This document shows positions 26,693 to 36,851 of a stretch of DNA of 64,000 bases, one piece after another. Source of the stretch: CAWGAJ01 sp963820545. GTDB lineage: Bacteria > Planctomycetota > Planctomycetia > Pirellulales > Thermoguttaceae. The notes below the pieces were generated by a model. It had not been told where the DNA came from. It was given only the letters and a program-made list of their open reading frames with translations, and ran no database searches. Every line of letters begins with the position of its first letter. Position 1 is the first letter of the stretch. The translations under genes and the position numbers were made by a program. The stretch spans positions 124,001 to 188,000 of the forward strand of contig CAWGAJ010000002.1 in the NCBI GenBank assembly GCA_963820545.1. Reading direction: 5' to 3'.

Positions 26693-27433
26693 CTATCTCC
26701 ACTTATCGTCGTCGGCGAACGGATTCATGCCGCCCATGATCTTGGGTTTGGGCAGGGCCTTCAGGGCATGCTCGGCCAGGCGCAAATCTTCCCTGGTGGT
26801 GATCTTCAGATTCACGGGCGAGCCCGGGACGACCGTCACCTTTTTCCCGATCCGTTCGACCAGTTGCGCGTTGTCCGTGGATTGCAGCCCTTCTCGCTTG
26901 GCATAAGCCTCCAGGATCAACTCGCGGCGGAAGACTTGTGGGGTCTGCGCCTCCCAAAGATTTTGCCGAGTGACGGTTTCTTCGATCTGATTGTTCGCGC
27001 CCAGGCGTTTTATCGTGCCGCTAATGGGAACGGCAAAAATGGCCGCGCCGGTTTTCTCGGCCGCGTTGAAAATCTGCGTGATCCACTCGTCGCAGATGCA
27101 AGGCCGGGCAGCATCGTGGATGCAGACGAAATCGGCCTGCGGTTTCACGCGGGCCAGCGCCGCCTGGACCGAATCGGCCCGCTGGGCGCCGCCGTCTATT
27201 ACCTCGATCCCCAAAATGGCGATATTAGCCGAAAACTTGAACTCAAAATCCGCCCGATCTTCAGCCGAGATCACCAAAATCGTCTGCACCACGTCGTCTC
27301 GCGCCAAGAACCGGTCGGCCGAATAGAGCCAGACTGCCTTGTTGGCCAAGGGGGCAAACGGCTTCTTATAGTTTTTATCCTTGAAGCGGCTGCTGCGACC
27401 GGCGGCCGGGAGAATTACTGCGAATTTAGCCAC
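26693..27433 (-). CDS. ispD: 2-C-methyl-D-erythritol 4-phosphate cytidylyltransferase
   Basis: The 246-residue enzyme makes CDP-methylerythritol in the non-mevalonate isoprenoid pathway. The signature is PAAGRSSRF near residue 9 with the following lysines (KNYKKPF) and HDAARP near residue 107. Also visible are a QNLWEAQTPQVFRRELI segment and STDNAQLVE close to the C-terminal third. The nucleotide loop lacks the usual second glycine (family PAAGxGxR). No ispF is fused or adjacent. The gene stands alone between tyrS and a hydroxyacyl-CoA dehydrogenase. Confidence 0.88.
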   Translation of the reverse strand: MAKFAVILPAAGRSSRFKDKNYKKPFAPLANKAVWLYSADRFLARDDVVQTILVISAEDRADFEFKFSANIAILGIEVIDGGAQRADSVQAALARVKPQADFVCIHDAARPCICDEWITQIFNAAEKTGAAIFAVPISGTIKRLGANNQIEETVTRQNLWEAQTPQVFRRELILEAYAKREGLQSTDNAQLVERIGKKVTVVPGSPVNLKITTREDLRLAEHALKALPKPKIMGGMNPFADDDKWR

Positions 27434-27513
27434 GGCATGGTTTCCTTTCAGCGGAAAAATACGGGGAAAAATATTATTGTCCGGTTTTGGCAGAAGTCGT
27501 CAAGGCGGAAAGT

Positions 27514-28840
27514 TTAAGCAGTCTGATAGAATGTTCCCCCTTGGGCCGCCAAATCTAAAAGCAATTGGGGCACTTGCAGGCGAGGACCGATCGACTCAAA
27601 CGGCTTGAGCATCTCGACCACACACGATGCTCCAATTGCGTCGGCCCACCAGAGCAACCCGCCGCGTCGGGCCGGAAAGCCCAGACCAAAAATTGCCCCC
27701 AGGTCGATATCTCGCGCACTGGACGCCTTACCATCCTCGATTATCCTTGCCGCCTCCAATACCATGGCCAACATCAATCGCTGGACAATTTGGTCTGGTG
27801 AATGTTGACCGGATGCTTTTGCCCAGCGGGCAACGATTTCACTGGCGGCTGGATCAGGGCGAAAGGGCATTTCCTGCGAAAGCGGATCGCTGTATGAAAA
27901 AAAACCCGCCTTCGATTTCTTCCCCAATCTTCCCGACTTGATAAATGCCACCAGCAACGGCGAGGGTGTTATGCGCTCGGGAAAGGCCTCGGCCAGACTC
28001 CAGCCGGCCTGGAGCGTGGTGTCCAGGCCGATTTCATCCATCAGGCAAAACGGCCCCTTGGCCATGCCGAACTCCATTGCGGCCCGTTCGATCATCTCCA
28101 GCGAAGCGCCTTCCATGAGCAGTTCCAGGGCCTCGGTCAGATACGGCAGCAGCAAACGGTTGACCAGAAATCCGGGCCCGTCGGTCACGACGATGGGCAG
28201 CTTGCCGATAACTTTGGAATGAGCCGCGATCGCGGCAATGGTATTATCCCCGCTTTCGACCTCCGCGCACGATTTCCACCAACGGCCTTTCCCGCACCGG
28301 ATGAAAAAAATGCATGCCGCAAAAACGCTCGGGCGAAGGAATGCTTTGCGCCAATTTGCCGATGGGAATGGTCGAGGTATTCGAAACAAGAATAGTATCA
28401 GGCGCCAGGAATTCTCGCAGACCGGCAAAAAGTTCCTGTTTAGCCAATAATTTTTCCTTGATCGATTCGATTATTAGATCGCATTTTGCAGCCTGGGCCA
28501 ATTCGGTGCTGGGACAAATCAAGTTTTTGGCCTGTGCAAGAATATCCTGCCTCTGGCCCGTTGCGATAAGTTCCGCCGCCACCCGTTGGCAAATCGTTGC
28601 CAAGGCCGCTGGATCGCGATCGATAATGGTAACCGGCAGATTGTGTTTAACATAAGCGGCGGCAATTTCTGCCCCCATGACCCCCGCCCCAATAATGGCC
28701 ACGGAGCGGATCGCACCTTGATCGCTGGAATCGCCGGCGATGCCAGTGTCTTGCCGTTTCCACGCCACCAAGGCCTGGACGTTTTCCAGGGCGCGGGCGT
28801 GAAGCATATTCAGATCTGGTACGTTGTCGAAGGAAAACAC
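27514..28840 (-). CDS. 3-hydroxyacyl-CoA dehydrogenase (frameshifted)
   Basis: The N-terminal NAD-binding domain has GAGVMGAEIAAAYVKHN, then NTSTIPIGKLAQ and the catalytic-His region GMHFFHPV. The frame breaks at about 28262 (GGAGG, one extra G). The downstream frame continues VESGDNTIAAIAAHSKVIGK, then VVTDGPGFLVNRLLLPYL and a second C-terminal dehydrogenase domain to 27514. Two such C-terminal domains are typical of the alpha subunit of the fatty-acid oxidation complex (FadB/FadJ). However, the enoyl-CoA hydratase half normally in front is missing: a stop precedes the frame closely. The start (GTG at 28840 or ATG at 28807) is uncertain. Likely role: oxidation of 3-hydroxyacyl-CoA. Confidence 0.82.
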
Positions 28841-28912
28841 ACTTAAAAAATCCTTAATGCGCTTCTGTGGTTATCGATAGTCAGGAAGCAATTTCAGTGT
28901 ATTAATATGGTA

Positions 28913-28940
28913 AAGCCCACGGGTTGCAATCCGTGGGCTT
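28913..28940. repeat. Palindromic hairpin, AAGCCCACGG family, copy 2
   Basis: Arms AAGCCCACGG and CCGTGGGCTT pair perfectly around an 8-base loop. It lies between the dehydrogenase start and the HEAT-repeat gene end. Confidence 0.92.
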
Positions 28941-28965
28941 AGTATGTTTATCTCCGCAAATCCTC

Positions 28966-31348
28966 TCACGGCTGCGTTTGGCTCTGGTGCCAGCGTTTCC
29001 AGCGCAGCATTTGTTCGGTAGTGGTTGTGGGCGCCTGGCCCGCATCTTGAGCCACGTCTTTTCCCACCACCTTGGGCAGGCTATCCAATGCTGCCCGGGC
29101 AACGGTAAGGTTATCGTTTAGCAGTTGAATCAATATTGCCGTGAAGGCAGGATCGGGAAAATCGCCCATGGCCCGGGCCGCCTTTGCGCGGGTCTTTGGA
29201 TCGCGACTATAGGCCAGACGCTCCAAGGCCGGTTTGCCGGCCGTGATCGCCCAATTTGGTCAAGGCCAAACCGGCCTCGAGTTGGATTTCTTCATTCGAA
29301 GAACCCAACAAGTGAGAAAGCGGCTGTGTATCGGCCATTTTTCCCGCTGCCGCCAAGGCCCGCGCCGCGGCACAGACCACGGCCTGACTCTTGTCTTCCA
29401 AAGCGGCAGTCAGCACCTGCTCGTGGCGCCGATCAGGATGCTGGGCAAGATGCTCGCACGCCCGGCGGCGGACTTCGGCGGAATCGTGACCCGCGGCCGT
29501 GTAAGCCAACTCGATCGCCTGCGGCGAGCCATCGTCGGCTATTGCTCTCAGCACGCTCTGCCAGATCAGAGCGTCAGTTTCAGTGCTCATCAATTGCGCC
29601 AGTCGCGCGATCGCCAATCGGCCCATGGGTTGCTTGCGGGTGAGTTCCAGCAGTTCTTCAGCGGCGCGGCGGCGATCCGGCACTTCCTTGGCGGTTAAAT
29701 GATCCAAAATCACAAAAACCTGCCCATAATGCGGCAGCACTTCGCGGTAGAGCGGCTCGGGCAGCAGCAATTTCCGATCGAGGTGTAACTGCTCCAGGGC
29801 ATCGACCGTTGCGGGACCGTAATCCCCGAGTGCTTTGAAGTTTCCTTGTTGAATGAGCCGTTCCACTTCGGCCACTTCCGTCGCGGAGGCTTTTTTGACG
29901 TTCTCTTGCACCCCGGCTGCTTGTGAGAATGACGCCGCCAAACCCACATTGAATTGATCGTGAAATAGTTGACGCAACTTTTTCAGCACTTCGGCCCGGC
30001 GTTCCTGCGGACCTTCGACCGGAAATTCCGCGGCCGGCGCCCATTTAGCGGTCAAGTGCGCGGCGGCGGCTTTGCGCGTGACAAAGGCCGACTTGGTCAT
30101 CGCCGTAAGCAGGATCGGTCCCGATCGCTCCAGCGGCCAGGCATCCAGGGCTTGCACTGTTGCGTGTTGAACTTCAGCGCTAAAATCCTCCAACAGACGA
30201 TCGGCCGCGGCTGCCGCGTCCCGATCGGGGAACAAGGCCAGCGCCTCGGCTACTTTTTGCCGCACGCGCCAGGATTCGTTGCCGGCGGCTTCGAGCACCG
30301 CTTGTTCCGCCTTTGCCGCGCTGAGCGCGCCAACGGCCTGGACGCGGATCGACTCATGGGGATCTTTCGCTAATTTTTGCAGCTTTGCCAGGGCTTCGTT
30401 GCCGCCCAAAATTCCCAGCCCGGCAATAGCGGCGTATCGCACGCGCATGTCGTTGTCCAACAGCGCGGCGCGAAGATACTCCATGGCCTGAGGATGCCGC
30501 TTCGAGGCAATCGCCTCCAAGGCCGCAGCCCGCAGGCGATAATCGCCGTCGGTTCGCAGATCAAGGGCCTCGACCGGCAACGCGCTTTGCTTGCACGCCC
30601 TCCAGGCCTTCAAGGCCTCCAAACGCACATTGGCATCAGGGCTTCGCAAGGCCTCGATGAAGCACGAATCGCTGTTTGCTTCCACATGTTTTGCCAAACC
30701 GCGGATCAACTCGGCGTGCAATTCGGGGATGTAAGGCGTTTTTTTCTCTTTCCCCGTTCGACCGTATTGTTTTAGCAGCTCCCGCAGCGATTCCGCGGTC
30801 TGCGAATCTCGCAGATTAGCCAAGGCCTCTACGGCCGCTGAGCGCATGGGCAAGGGAAGCTCGGGCGATCGCGCAGCCTCTACCAAGCGCTCCTTTGCGC
30901 GATTGTTGCCGCCGCGGCCCAAGACAATAGCGGCATTTGCCGCTACGATGGGATCATTGTCGGCCAATAAGGCTGGAAAATCCGGCTGGTGCTCGGTCGG
31001 TCTGGCTATGATTTCCTCCAGGTTCGGATATCGCCAGCGAAATTCGGCCGTGGGTTCCACGGCATGGATCCACACCGAGCGGCCCCGGCCTTTGGGATCT
31101 TTATCCACGCTGCGGGCCAGCACCGCGCGATCGGCCGCGGAAATGGCCTTAGAAGCAGACTGTGCAGACGCCTCAGACCGCGCCGCCTCTTTGTTAGCCA
31201 CTTTTGTATCGTGGGGAGCCAAGGCCAGATCGGGAAATTCCCCGCTGCTTAAACCGTGGCAGCCAGTGATCAGCGGAACCGCCAGCAGTCCCAGGGTGAT
31301 GATCACACATTCGGCAGTGCGCTTGAGGTAAAGCCACACGATAGGCAA
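28966..31348 (-). CDS. HEAT-repeat lipoprotein (frameshifted near its end)
   Basis: The leader ends in the lipobox LITGC (Cys near residue 30). After a linker, most of the protein consists of HEAT/PBS-lyase-like helical repeats (for example VRYAAIAGLGILGGNEALAK and VRRRACEHLAQHPDRRHEQV) from about residue 125 to the end. The frame is lost near 29238 by one extra base in GGCCGGC. The shifted frame carries the last repeats (LERLAYSRDPKTRAKAARAM) to 28966. HEAT arrays usually bind partner proteins; no partner can be named. A second HEAT-like protein lies directly upstream on the same strand, so the two may work together. Confidence 0.8.
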
Positions 31349-31401
31349 ATCCTTTTGCCAAGGCGGGAGTGTATGTTTTTATTGATATTCGGGGGCTGAG
31401 A

Positions 31402-32601
31402 TCACGGCCTCTTTTCCACCCAGGCCTTTAATTTGGCCTGGCAGCCTTCCGCTGTTTTTTGCAGTTCTGCATCCGCGAGTCTGCTATTATCCAGATCCTT
31501 CAACAGATCGTCAAGAATTTTCTGGAGTTCCTCCATCTGCGCCTGATCTTTAGCCAGTGGTTTCAGCCCTTCTAAGCCTTCCATTGCCGCACTCAACCGG
31601 GTTTTCATGCGGCGTCGAGAGACGGGCGTGCCGGTTTCCTTGACGCTTTTTAATTCCGCACTGCAAGCGTCGAGCATCAGTTTCCCCAACGTTTTTGCCA
31701 AACTGGCGGCGTTTAATCCGCTCGCCTCGGCAAGTTTCAGTTTTCCCAAGGCTTCGGCGGCGGCACAACGAACGGAAAAAGTGGCCTTGGAGTCGCTAAT
31801 AGCTCCCGCCAGCACTTGCACCACCTGATTGTTATTGCCCAACACGCCTAAGAGGCCGAGAATCTCGATGGCCTGCATGCGCATCCATTGCTGGCCGGGA
31901 GTAGCGTCTTCGGCCGACCTGGCGACGACCGCTACTTTGAGCATCGCCGTAAGCACATCCTTCTGAAGTTGCGGATTATTCAATCCCGGCGGCGATACCT
32001 GACGATTGATGCCGATCAAGGCCGCGATCTTCACCGGCTCGATCTGATTGGCATCATTTACCGCTGCTAGCAGAACCGGTAAGGCGTCCGCTAAGGGCGG
32101 GGATTGTGAGGTGCTTTCCACGGAATTTAGTTCGCCGATAGTCAGCATGGCGTTATAGCGCACCACCGGATGGTACTTATTGCTCTTTGCCAGCTTATTC
32201 ATGTAAGCCAGCGCCAACTCGTTAAGATGATCGTGGACCTGACCGCTTTTGGCCTGCCGCAAATGGCTTGAAAGCTCCTTGTGATATTCGGATAACGGCT
32301 TGCCAAGAGCGTTTTGCTGGGTCCAGCGAGGAAACGCATAAGTATTGTAATATTTATCAAAGTCATCTTTCTGCTGGTCGTTGCTAAAGTTGCCTGCGCG
32401 GAGGATTGAATTTATGGAAGCCAGATTCTGTTTCTGTTTTTGGTCGATCGGGTCCTCGGCCCCGGTGATTCTCGTCGCTGCCTCATCGCCCTGGGCGAAA
32501 ACATGACCAGATAGCACCCCACCCAATAGTAGTATTGAGGAAAGAAAAAAAACCCAAAACAACTGACGACTTTGCGAAAAAAGACTCTTGTGGGAACCCA
32601 T
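31402..32601 (-). CDS. Secreted helical-repeat (HEAT-like) protein
   Basis: A 399-residue product with a signal peptide (hydrophobic to about residue 36, cleavage near VFA-QG). The body is helical and includes HEAT-like units (KYHPVVRYNAMLTIGELNSV; FSVRCAAAEALGKLKLAEAS). A C-terminal coiled coil rich in charged residues (AQMEELQKILDDLLKDLDN) ends the protein. It is followed on the same strand by the HEAT lipoprotein after about 50 bases, consistent with one operon. Function unknown. Confidence 0.72.
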   Translation of the reverse strand: MGSHKSLFSQSRQLFWVFFLSSILLLGGVLSGHVFAQGDEAATRITGAEDPIDQKQKQNLASINSILRAGNFSNDQQKDDFDKYYNTYAFPRWTQQNALGKPLSEYHKELSSHLRQAKSGQVHDHLNELALAYMNKLAKSNKYHPVVRYNAMLTIGELNSVESTSQSPPLADALPVLLAAVNDANQIEPVKIAALIGINRQVSPPGLNNPQLQKDVLTAMLKVAVVARSAEDATPGQQWMRMQAIEILGLLGVLGNNNQVVQVLAGAISDSKATFSVRCAAAEALGKLKLAEASGLNAASLAKTLGKLMLDACSAELKSVKETGTPVSRRRMKTRLSAAMEGLEGLKPLAKDQAQMEELQKILDDLLKDLDNSRLADAELQKTAEGCQAKLKAWVEKRP

Positions 32602-32801
32602 ATTTTTAGTAGTGGGATTATTTCTAACCAGGCTGAGAAAATAGAGATCTTATATAGGCTACCAACGATCGATGAGCCCTGTCAAGTTGGGCTGGGCAAA
32701 GGGGGAAAATCAGACATTCCAGGTTGAGTCGTTTAAAGAAAATCGTTATTTTCAGTGTATTCCTGCCCTACCGCCTGATTCATCGCTTTTTAAGTTCGCC
32801 T

Positions 32802-33744
32802 ATGACTTTACTTTACACCGACCCTCGCTTTTTAGACCATGACACGGGCACTCATCCGGAGTGTGCCAATCGCATCCGGGCGATTCCCGAGCGCCTGCAA
32901 AAGGCCGGTCTGCTGGCAAAATGCCGGCAAGCCGGAATTCCAGCCGGTTTCTCGGCAGCGCCTGGCTCGCATTCATTCACCCGCATATATCGACGAGATC
33001 TGGGCCTACGCCAAGTCGGGCGGCGGGCATATCGAGGCCGACACCATCGTCAGCCCCGCCAGTTACGACGTGGCCCTGCTGGCCGCGGGCTGCGTTTGCG
33101 ATGCCGCCGAGCGGATCGTGCGCGGCGAAGACACCCAGGCATTATGTTTAGTGCGCCCGCCCGGCCATCATGCCATGGCCAACCACGCCATGGGCTTCTG
33201 CATTTTCAACAACATCGCCGTGGCCGCCCGCATGGCCATCGACGATTTGGGACTCAGCCGGGTGCTGATCGTCGACTGGGACATCCATCACGGCAACGGC
33301 ACGCAGGCCGCTTTTTGGGAAGATCCGCAAGTCGGCTTCCTTTCCATCCACCGCTGGCCGTTTTATCCCGGCACCGGCGACGAGGACGAGACCGGCGGCG
33401 GACCGGGCCTGGGCACCACGCTGAATCTGCCCGTAGTTTTCGGCACGTCGCGTAAGAATTATTTAACACGCTTCTCCGACAACTTGGAAATTATTGCCGC
33501 CAAAATCAAGCCGCAGTTGGTGCTGATCAGCGCCGGCTTTGACGCCCACCGCCTGGATCCGGTGGGCAATCTGGGCCTGGAAACCGAAGACTTCATTCCG
33601 CTAACCAACGCCGTGCTGGACGTGGCCGATACTTATGCCAACGGCCGCGTGATCAGCGTGCTCGAAGGCGGCTACAACCCCGACGCCCTGGCCGACTGCA
33701 TCGCCGTGCATTTAAGCGAAATGCTCAAACGGGGAAAATCGTAG
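32802..33744 (+). CDS. Histone deacetylase / acetoin-utilisation family deacetylase (frameshifted)
   Basis: The ATG at 32802 opens MTLLYTDPRFLDHDTGTHPE with the expected CANRIRAIPERL. The frame is lost near 32935 and the +1 frame takes over at EFQPVSRQRLARIHSPAYID. Catalytic features follow: RPPGHHA (His pair), MGFCIFNNIAVAAR, VDWDIHHGNGT (zinc Asp/His) and LISAGFDAHRLDPVGNLGL. The C-terminus has SVLEGGYNPDALA. The enzyme is predicted to remove acetyl or similar acyl groups from lysine or polyamines in the cytoplasm; the substrate cannot be read from sequence. Confidence 0.88.
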
Positions 33745-33833
33745 TATCACATCTATTCTAAAATGATGCTTACAGTCGCCTAACTCCGTACTATATACTT
33801 TAATTTACGCACCAAATTAGCGTAGTCGCGGCC

Positions 33834-34694
33834 CTACTTGGCTAATCGGCCAAAGGCCCGAACCAGCCGACTGAGGATCGCAACCGCCAGATATGCGCTT
33901 CCCGCCAGGAGGATGATCACCGGTCCGCTGGGCAGATCGATCGGATAGCTCACGGCGATTCCCGCGGCGACTACTGCCGCGCAGAAAATTATGGCCAGCA
34001 GCATCATCTGCCATAATTGCCGGGAAAAATAGCCCGCCACTGCCGGCGGAAGGGTCAACAGCGCGATCACCAGCACAATGCCCACCACGCGCACCAAGAG
34101 CACCACGGTCAGGGCCGTGAGGCACAAAAGCAGCAAATAAAACGCCTTGGCCCGCACGCCGCGCAAGGCGGCGAATTCTTCATCAAAGCAGAGGGCCAGA
34201 AACTTGTGATAAAAGCCCACGCCCACTGCCGCCACCAGCAGATCCATGCCCGCCACCAGCCACAGATCGCGACTGGAGATCAGCAGGATGTTTCCGAACA
34301 GATAACTCATCGGATCGACAAAGCCGGGAATTTTGGCGAGAAACACCAGGCCCACGGCCATGCCAATCGCCCACACCGCGCTGATCACGGTATCTTCCCG
34401 CTGCTTGGCGTATAAACTGACCAGGCCGATAATCAGCGCCGAGATGATCGCCGCCGCCGCTGCCCCGTAGATCGGATCGCACCAGGTCCAGCCGATAACC
34501 TTGTCCAGATAAATCGCCGCGCCGATGCCGCCCAGCACGCAATGCGCGATGGCGGCCGCGATGTAGGTAATTCGCCGCGTCACCACGTACGAGCCCACTA
34601 TACCCAGCGAAATGCTGGAAAGCACGCCCACCAGCATGGCGTAGCGAACAAAAGGAATATTCGGATCGCAAAGGGCTTCAAAAAATTCACTCAT
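33834..34694 (-). CDS. znuB: Zinc/manganese ABC transporter permease
   Basis: The protein (about 286 residues from the ATG at 34694) has eight or more hydrophobic segments. It shows the ABC-3 family signature in VGSYVVTRRITYIAAAIAHC and in VVGIVLVIALLTLPPAVAGY. It forms the membrane channel for metal uptake. It overlaps the ATPase gene by 8 bases and is the last gene of the four-gene operon. Metal type is inferred from the operon leader (zinc-ribbon regulator) and the His-bearing binding protein; manganese remains possible. Confidence 0.87.
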   Translation of the reverse strand: MSEFFEALCDPNIPFVRYAMLVGVLSSISLGIVGSYVVTRRITYIAAAIAHCVLGGIGAAIYLDKVIGWTWCDPIYGAAAAAIISALIIGLVSLYAKQREDTVISAVWAIGMAVGLVFLAKIPGFVDPMSYLFGNILLISSRDLWLVAGMDLLVAAVGVGFYHKFLALCFDEEFAALRGVRAKAFYLLLLCLTALTVVLLVRVVGIVLVIALLTLPPAVAGYFSRQLWQMMLLAIIFCAAVVAAGIAVSYPIDLPSGPVIILLAGSAYLAVAILSRLVRAFGRLAK

Positions 34695-35454
34695 GTTTAT
34701 GTTCCATTGCCAGATGGTCACCGTGCCGGACCATGCGTACCTCGCTGCCGTAGATGTCGCTGATCATCTCGCCGGTCACTTGCCGGGTAGGATGCACCAC
34801 TACCCGGCGATTAACGCAAATTACCTTCTCCACCAGATTCGATACGAATCCTAGATCGTGCGTGACCATGAGGATGGTCATGCGCTGGTTCAATTCGCGG
34901 AGCAAATCCCAGAGCCGGGCTTCGACCAGCGTATCGACGTTCGTGGTAGGCTCGTCCAGGAGCAGCAAATCCGGTCGGCTGCAAAGCGCCCGGGCCACCA
35001 GCACGCGCTGGCGCTGGCCGCCGGAAAGCGAAGCAAACGGCCGCCGGCAAAACTCCGCCATGTCAACCTGGCGCAAAACCTCCAAGGCTGCAAGACGGTC
35101 CACGCGCTTGGGCCATCCCCAAAAACCCCTCAATCCCCCTTGGCCCAGTCGCCCCATCAACACAATGTCCATTACCGTGACCGGAAATTGCGGATCAAAA
35201 AGCACGTGCTGCGGCATATAACCCACGTTCAATCGGGCCTGCCACGGCGCACGACCAAACACGCGAATCTCGCCGGCATCGGGCGTCAGCAGCCCCAGGA
35301 TCAGTTTTACCAGCGTGGTTTTTCCACCGCCGTTGGGCCCCACGATGCACACCGCTTCGCAGGGGCCTACCTCGAAACTCACTTTCTCCAACACCGGCAC
35401 ATTGCCGTAGGAAAAAGATACGTCACGCAGTGAAACAACAGGCTCGGCTGTCAT
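34687..35454 (-). CDS. znuC: Zinc/manganese ABC transporter ATP-binding protein
   Basis: Walker A GPNGGGKTTL, Q-loop (MPQH), signature LSGGQRQRVLVARAL, Walker B LLLLDEPTTNVD and the H-loop VTHDLGF are all present in a normal-length ATPase of about 255 residues. The ATG at 35454 is chosen because the upstream extension has no family similarity. The C-terminal tail ends MEHKHE, a few potential metal ligands. It energises uptake together with the permease and binding protein flanking it. Confidence 0.9.
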   Translation of the reverse strand: MTAEPVVSLRDVSFSYGNVPVLEKVSFEVGPCEAVCIVGPNGGGKTTLVKLILGLLTPDAGEIRVFGRAPWQARLNVGYMPQHVLFDPQFPVTVMDIVLMGRLGQGGLRGFWGWPKRVDRLAALEVLRQVDMAEFCRRPFASLSGGQRQRVLVARALCSRPDLLLLDEPTTNVDTLVEARLWDLLRELNQRMTILMVTHDLGFVSNLVEKVICVNRRVVVHPTRQVTGEMISDIYGSEVRMVRHGDHLAMEHKHE

Positions 35455-35475
35455 GGTTTTTACTCCGCCACAAAC

Positions 35476-35523
35476 CTCGTTCCCACGCTCCGCCACAAAC
35501 CTCGCTCCAGCATGGGAACAAGA
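35476..35523. repeat. GTTCCCACGCTCC dispersed element, copy 1, with internal direct repeat
   Basis: CTCCGCCACAAACCTCG occurs twice within the region (overlapping the GTTCCCACGCTCC core), and GGGAAC at the right end can pair with GTTCCC. It fills the znuA-znuC gap. Relatives are at 44951-44995, 51841-51867 and 63281-63306. Confidence 0.75.
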
Positions 35524-35533
35524 AAACTATGTA

Positions 35534-36442
35534 TTACTTTTCCCGATTGGTTTCATCAAATGCCTTTTCCATTTTACCGGCCATATCTTGCAAGTTGGCA
35601 ATTACATTCTTGTCCATATCATTTAATGACACGATGCGGCCGCCTATGGCATCGGCAACGGTCTGTGCGCTATGCTGATCGAATTGCGGCTGGACGAAAA
35701 TGACCTTTGTGCCGTCGGCCTTGGCTTTTTGAATCAGGCGTCGAAGTTGGCCGGGCGAGGGCTGTTTGCCGTCGGTTTCGACCGCTTCCTGCTTTAGCTG
35801 GTAACAATCGCCAAAATAGCCGAATGCCGGATGATATACATAAAACGTGCGTCCCGCATACGGCTTGAGCGCCAAGCGGATTTTCGCGTCCAGGGCATCC
35901 AGTTCTTGCTGCAAGCCGGAAAGATTTGCCTTAAAAAAACCCGCATGATCGTGATCGATCTTTTCCAAGGCCGCGGCAACATTTGCCGCTTGCACTTTCA
36001 ACAGTGGCGGCGAAAGCCATACGTGGGGATCCAGTCCGGTCGGCGAATCACCGTGCGCATGCCAATCGTCGCCTTTGCCTTCATCCGCGGCGCGGGCAAC
36101 CGACAGGTGTCGTTTTTCGATGCCTTTTGTAGTATCCACCACGACCAGTCCAGGCTGTGTGCCGCGAATTTTCTCCAGCAGTTGATCCTCAAAAGGCAGG
36201 CCCACCTTGAAAAACAACTTTGCCTTTTCCAGGGACTGGATTTGTCTTGGCCTGGGCTCGAAGGTGTGCGGATCCTGGCCGGGCTGGATGAGCGTTTCCA
36301 CGCGAATCCACTGGCCGCCGATGCGTTCCACCAGATAAGCCGCCGGCGGAATGCCGGCAATCGCCTGCACCGGCTCTGAGGCGATCGCCTTGGCCGCGGT
36401 AAGCACGGCAATCATTATCGCCACGATCATCCACCGCATCAT
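35534..36442 (-). CDS. znuA: Zinc ABC transporter substrate-binding protein
   Basis: The protein starts at the ATG pair 36442/36439 after a purine-rich GGAAGAGAAAGGG, overlapping the regulator stop by 4 bases. A signal peptide precedes a TroA-like fold. Candidate metal ligands are His in PGQDPHTFEPRPRQ, His in GLDPHVWLSP, His in YVYHPAFGYFGDCY and Asp/Gln in the C-terminal lobe. A short histidine-containing loop (DDWHAHGDS) sits before the second ligand, as in zinc-specific members. It captures the metal in the periplasm for ZnuBC. Confidence 0.9.
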   Translation of the reverse strand: MMRWMIVAIMIAVLTAAKAIASEPVQAIAGIPPAAYLVERIGGQWIRVETLIQPGQDPHTFEPRPRQIQSLEKAKLFFKVGLPFEDQLLEKIRGTQPGLVVVDTTKGIEKRHLSVARAADEGKGDDWHAHGDSPTGLDPHVWLSPPLLKVQAANVAAALEKIDHDHAGFFKANLSGLQQELDALDAKIRLALKPYAGRTFYVYHPAFGYFGDCYQLKQEAVETDGKQPSPGQLRRLIQKAKADGTKVIFVQPQFDQHSAQTVADAIGGRIVSLNDMDKNVIANLQDMAGKMEKAFDETNREK

Positions 36443-36741
36443 GGCCGACCCTTTCTCTTCCCAGACCGCTTGCCTATATCGCTCCGCGCCACGCACACCA
36501 GATGCACTGCATGGCAATCCGTGCATTCTTCCAGGGCATGATCCTTGGCAAAGGTTTGCCAATGTCTGCGCTCGTCGGGCGTGAGGATGCCCGAGCCTTT
36601 GCACAATGGGCAAACGCTATCCAAGGCGCTCAAAATTGCCGAGCGGATAAACTCCGAGCGATTGTCAATGCCCCGCATGGCGTTCCACAGCGGTTGATCA
36701 ACTTTGAAGGTGACGATTTCTTGTTTCTTCTTGGGCGACAT
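36439..36741 (-). CDS. Ribbon-helix-helix / zinc-ribbon protein, probable metal-sensing regulator of the znu operon
   Basis: This 100-residue protein is the first gene of the operon and overlaps znuA by 4 bases. Residues 8-40 (VTFKVDQPLWNAMRGIDN then RSEFIRSAILSAL) look like a ribbon-helix-helix DNA-binding unit. The rest has C44-x2-C47, H68, C73-x2-C76 and H80-x2-C83, a zinc-ribbon-like cluster. Position and composition suggest it senses the imported metal and represses its own operon, in the manner of NikR (which is also a ribbon-helix-helix protein but uses an ACT-like metal domain). That role is inference; the domains are only read by eye. A 15-base palindrome upstream is a candidate operator. 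Confidence 0.75.
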   Translation of the reverse strand: MSPKKKQEIVTFKVDQPLWNAMRGIDNRSEFIRSAILSALDSVCPLCKGSGILTPDERRHWQTFAKDHALEECTDCHAVHLVCVARSDIGKRSGKRKGRP

Positions 36742-36749
36742 CGAAACAC

Positions 36750-36791
36750 CAGTTTACAGTTTTCAGTTTACAGTTCTCAGTTTTCAGTTTA
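36750..36791. repeat. Heptamer array, 6 units (CAGTTTA), just upstream of the regulator gene
   Basis: Six consecutive units: CAGTTTA, CAGTTTT, CAGTTTA, CAGTTCT, CAGTTTT and CAGTTTA. It lies 9 bases upstream of the start codon at 36741. Confidence 0.95.
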
Positions 36792-36851
36792 GCCGCGAGC
36801 CGCAGGCGAGCGGACATTTGTTCCAGGGCAGCGGGAGAACACGAGCCTTAA

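Noticed and set aside
36750..36791. Possible CRISPR array (CAGTTTA repeats)
   Set aside because: Units are 7 bases without spacers and no cas genes are near.
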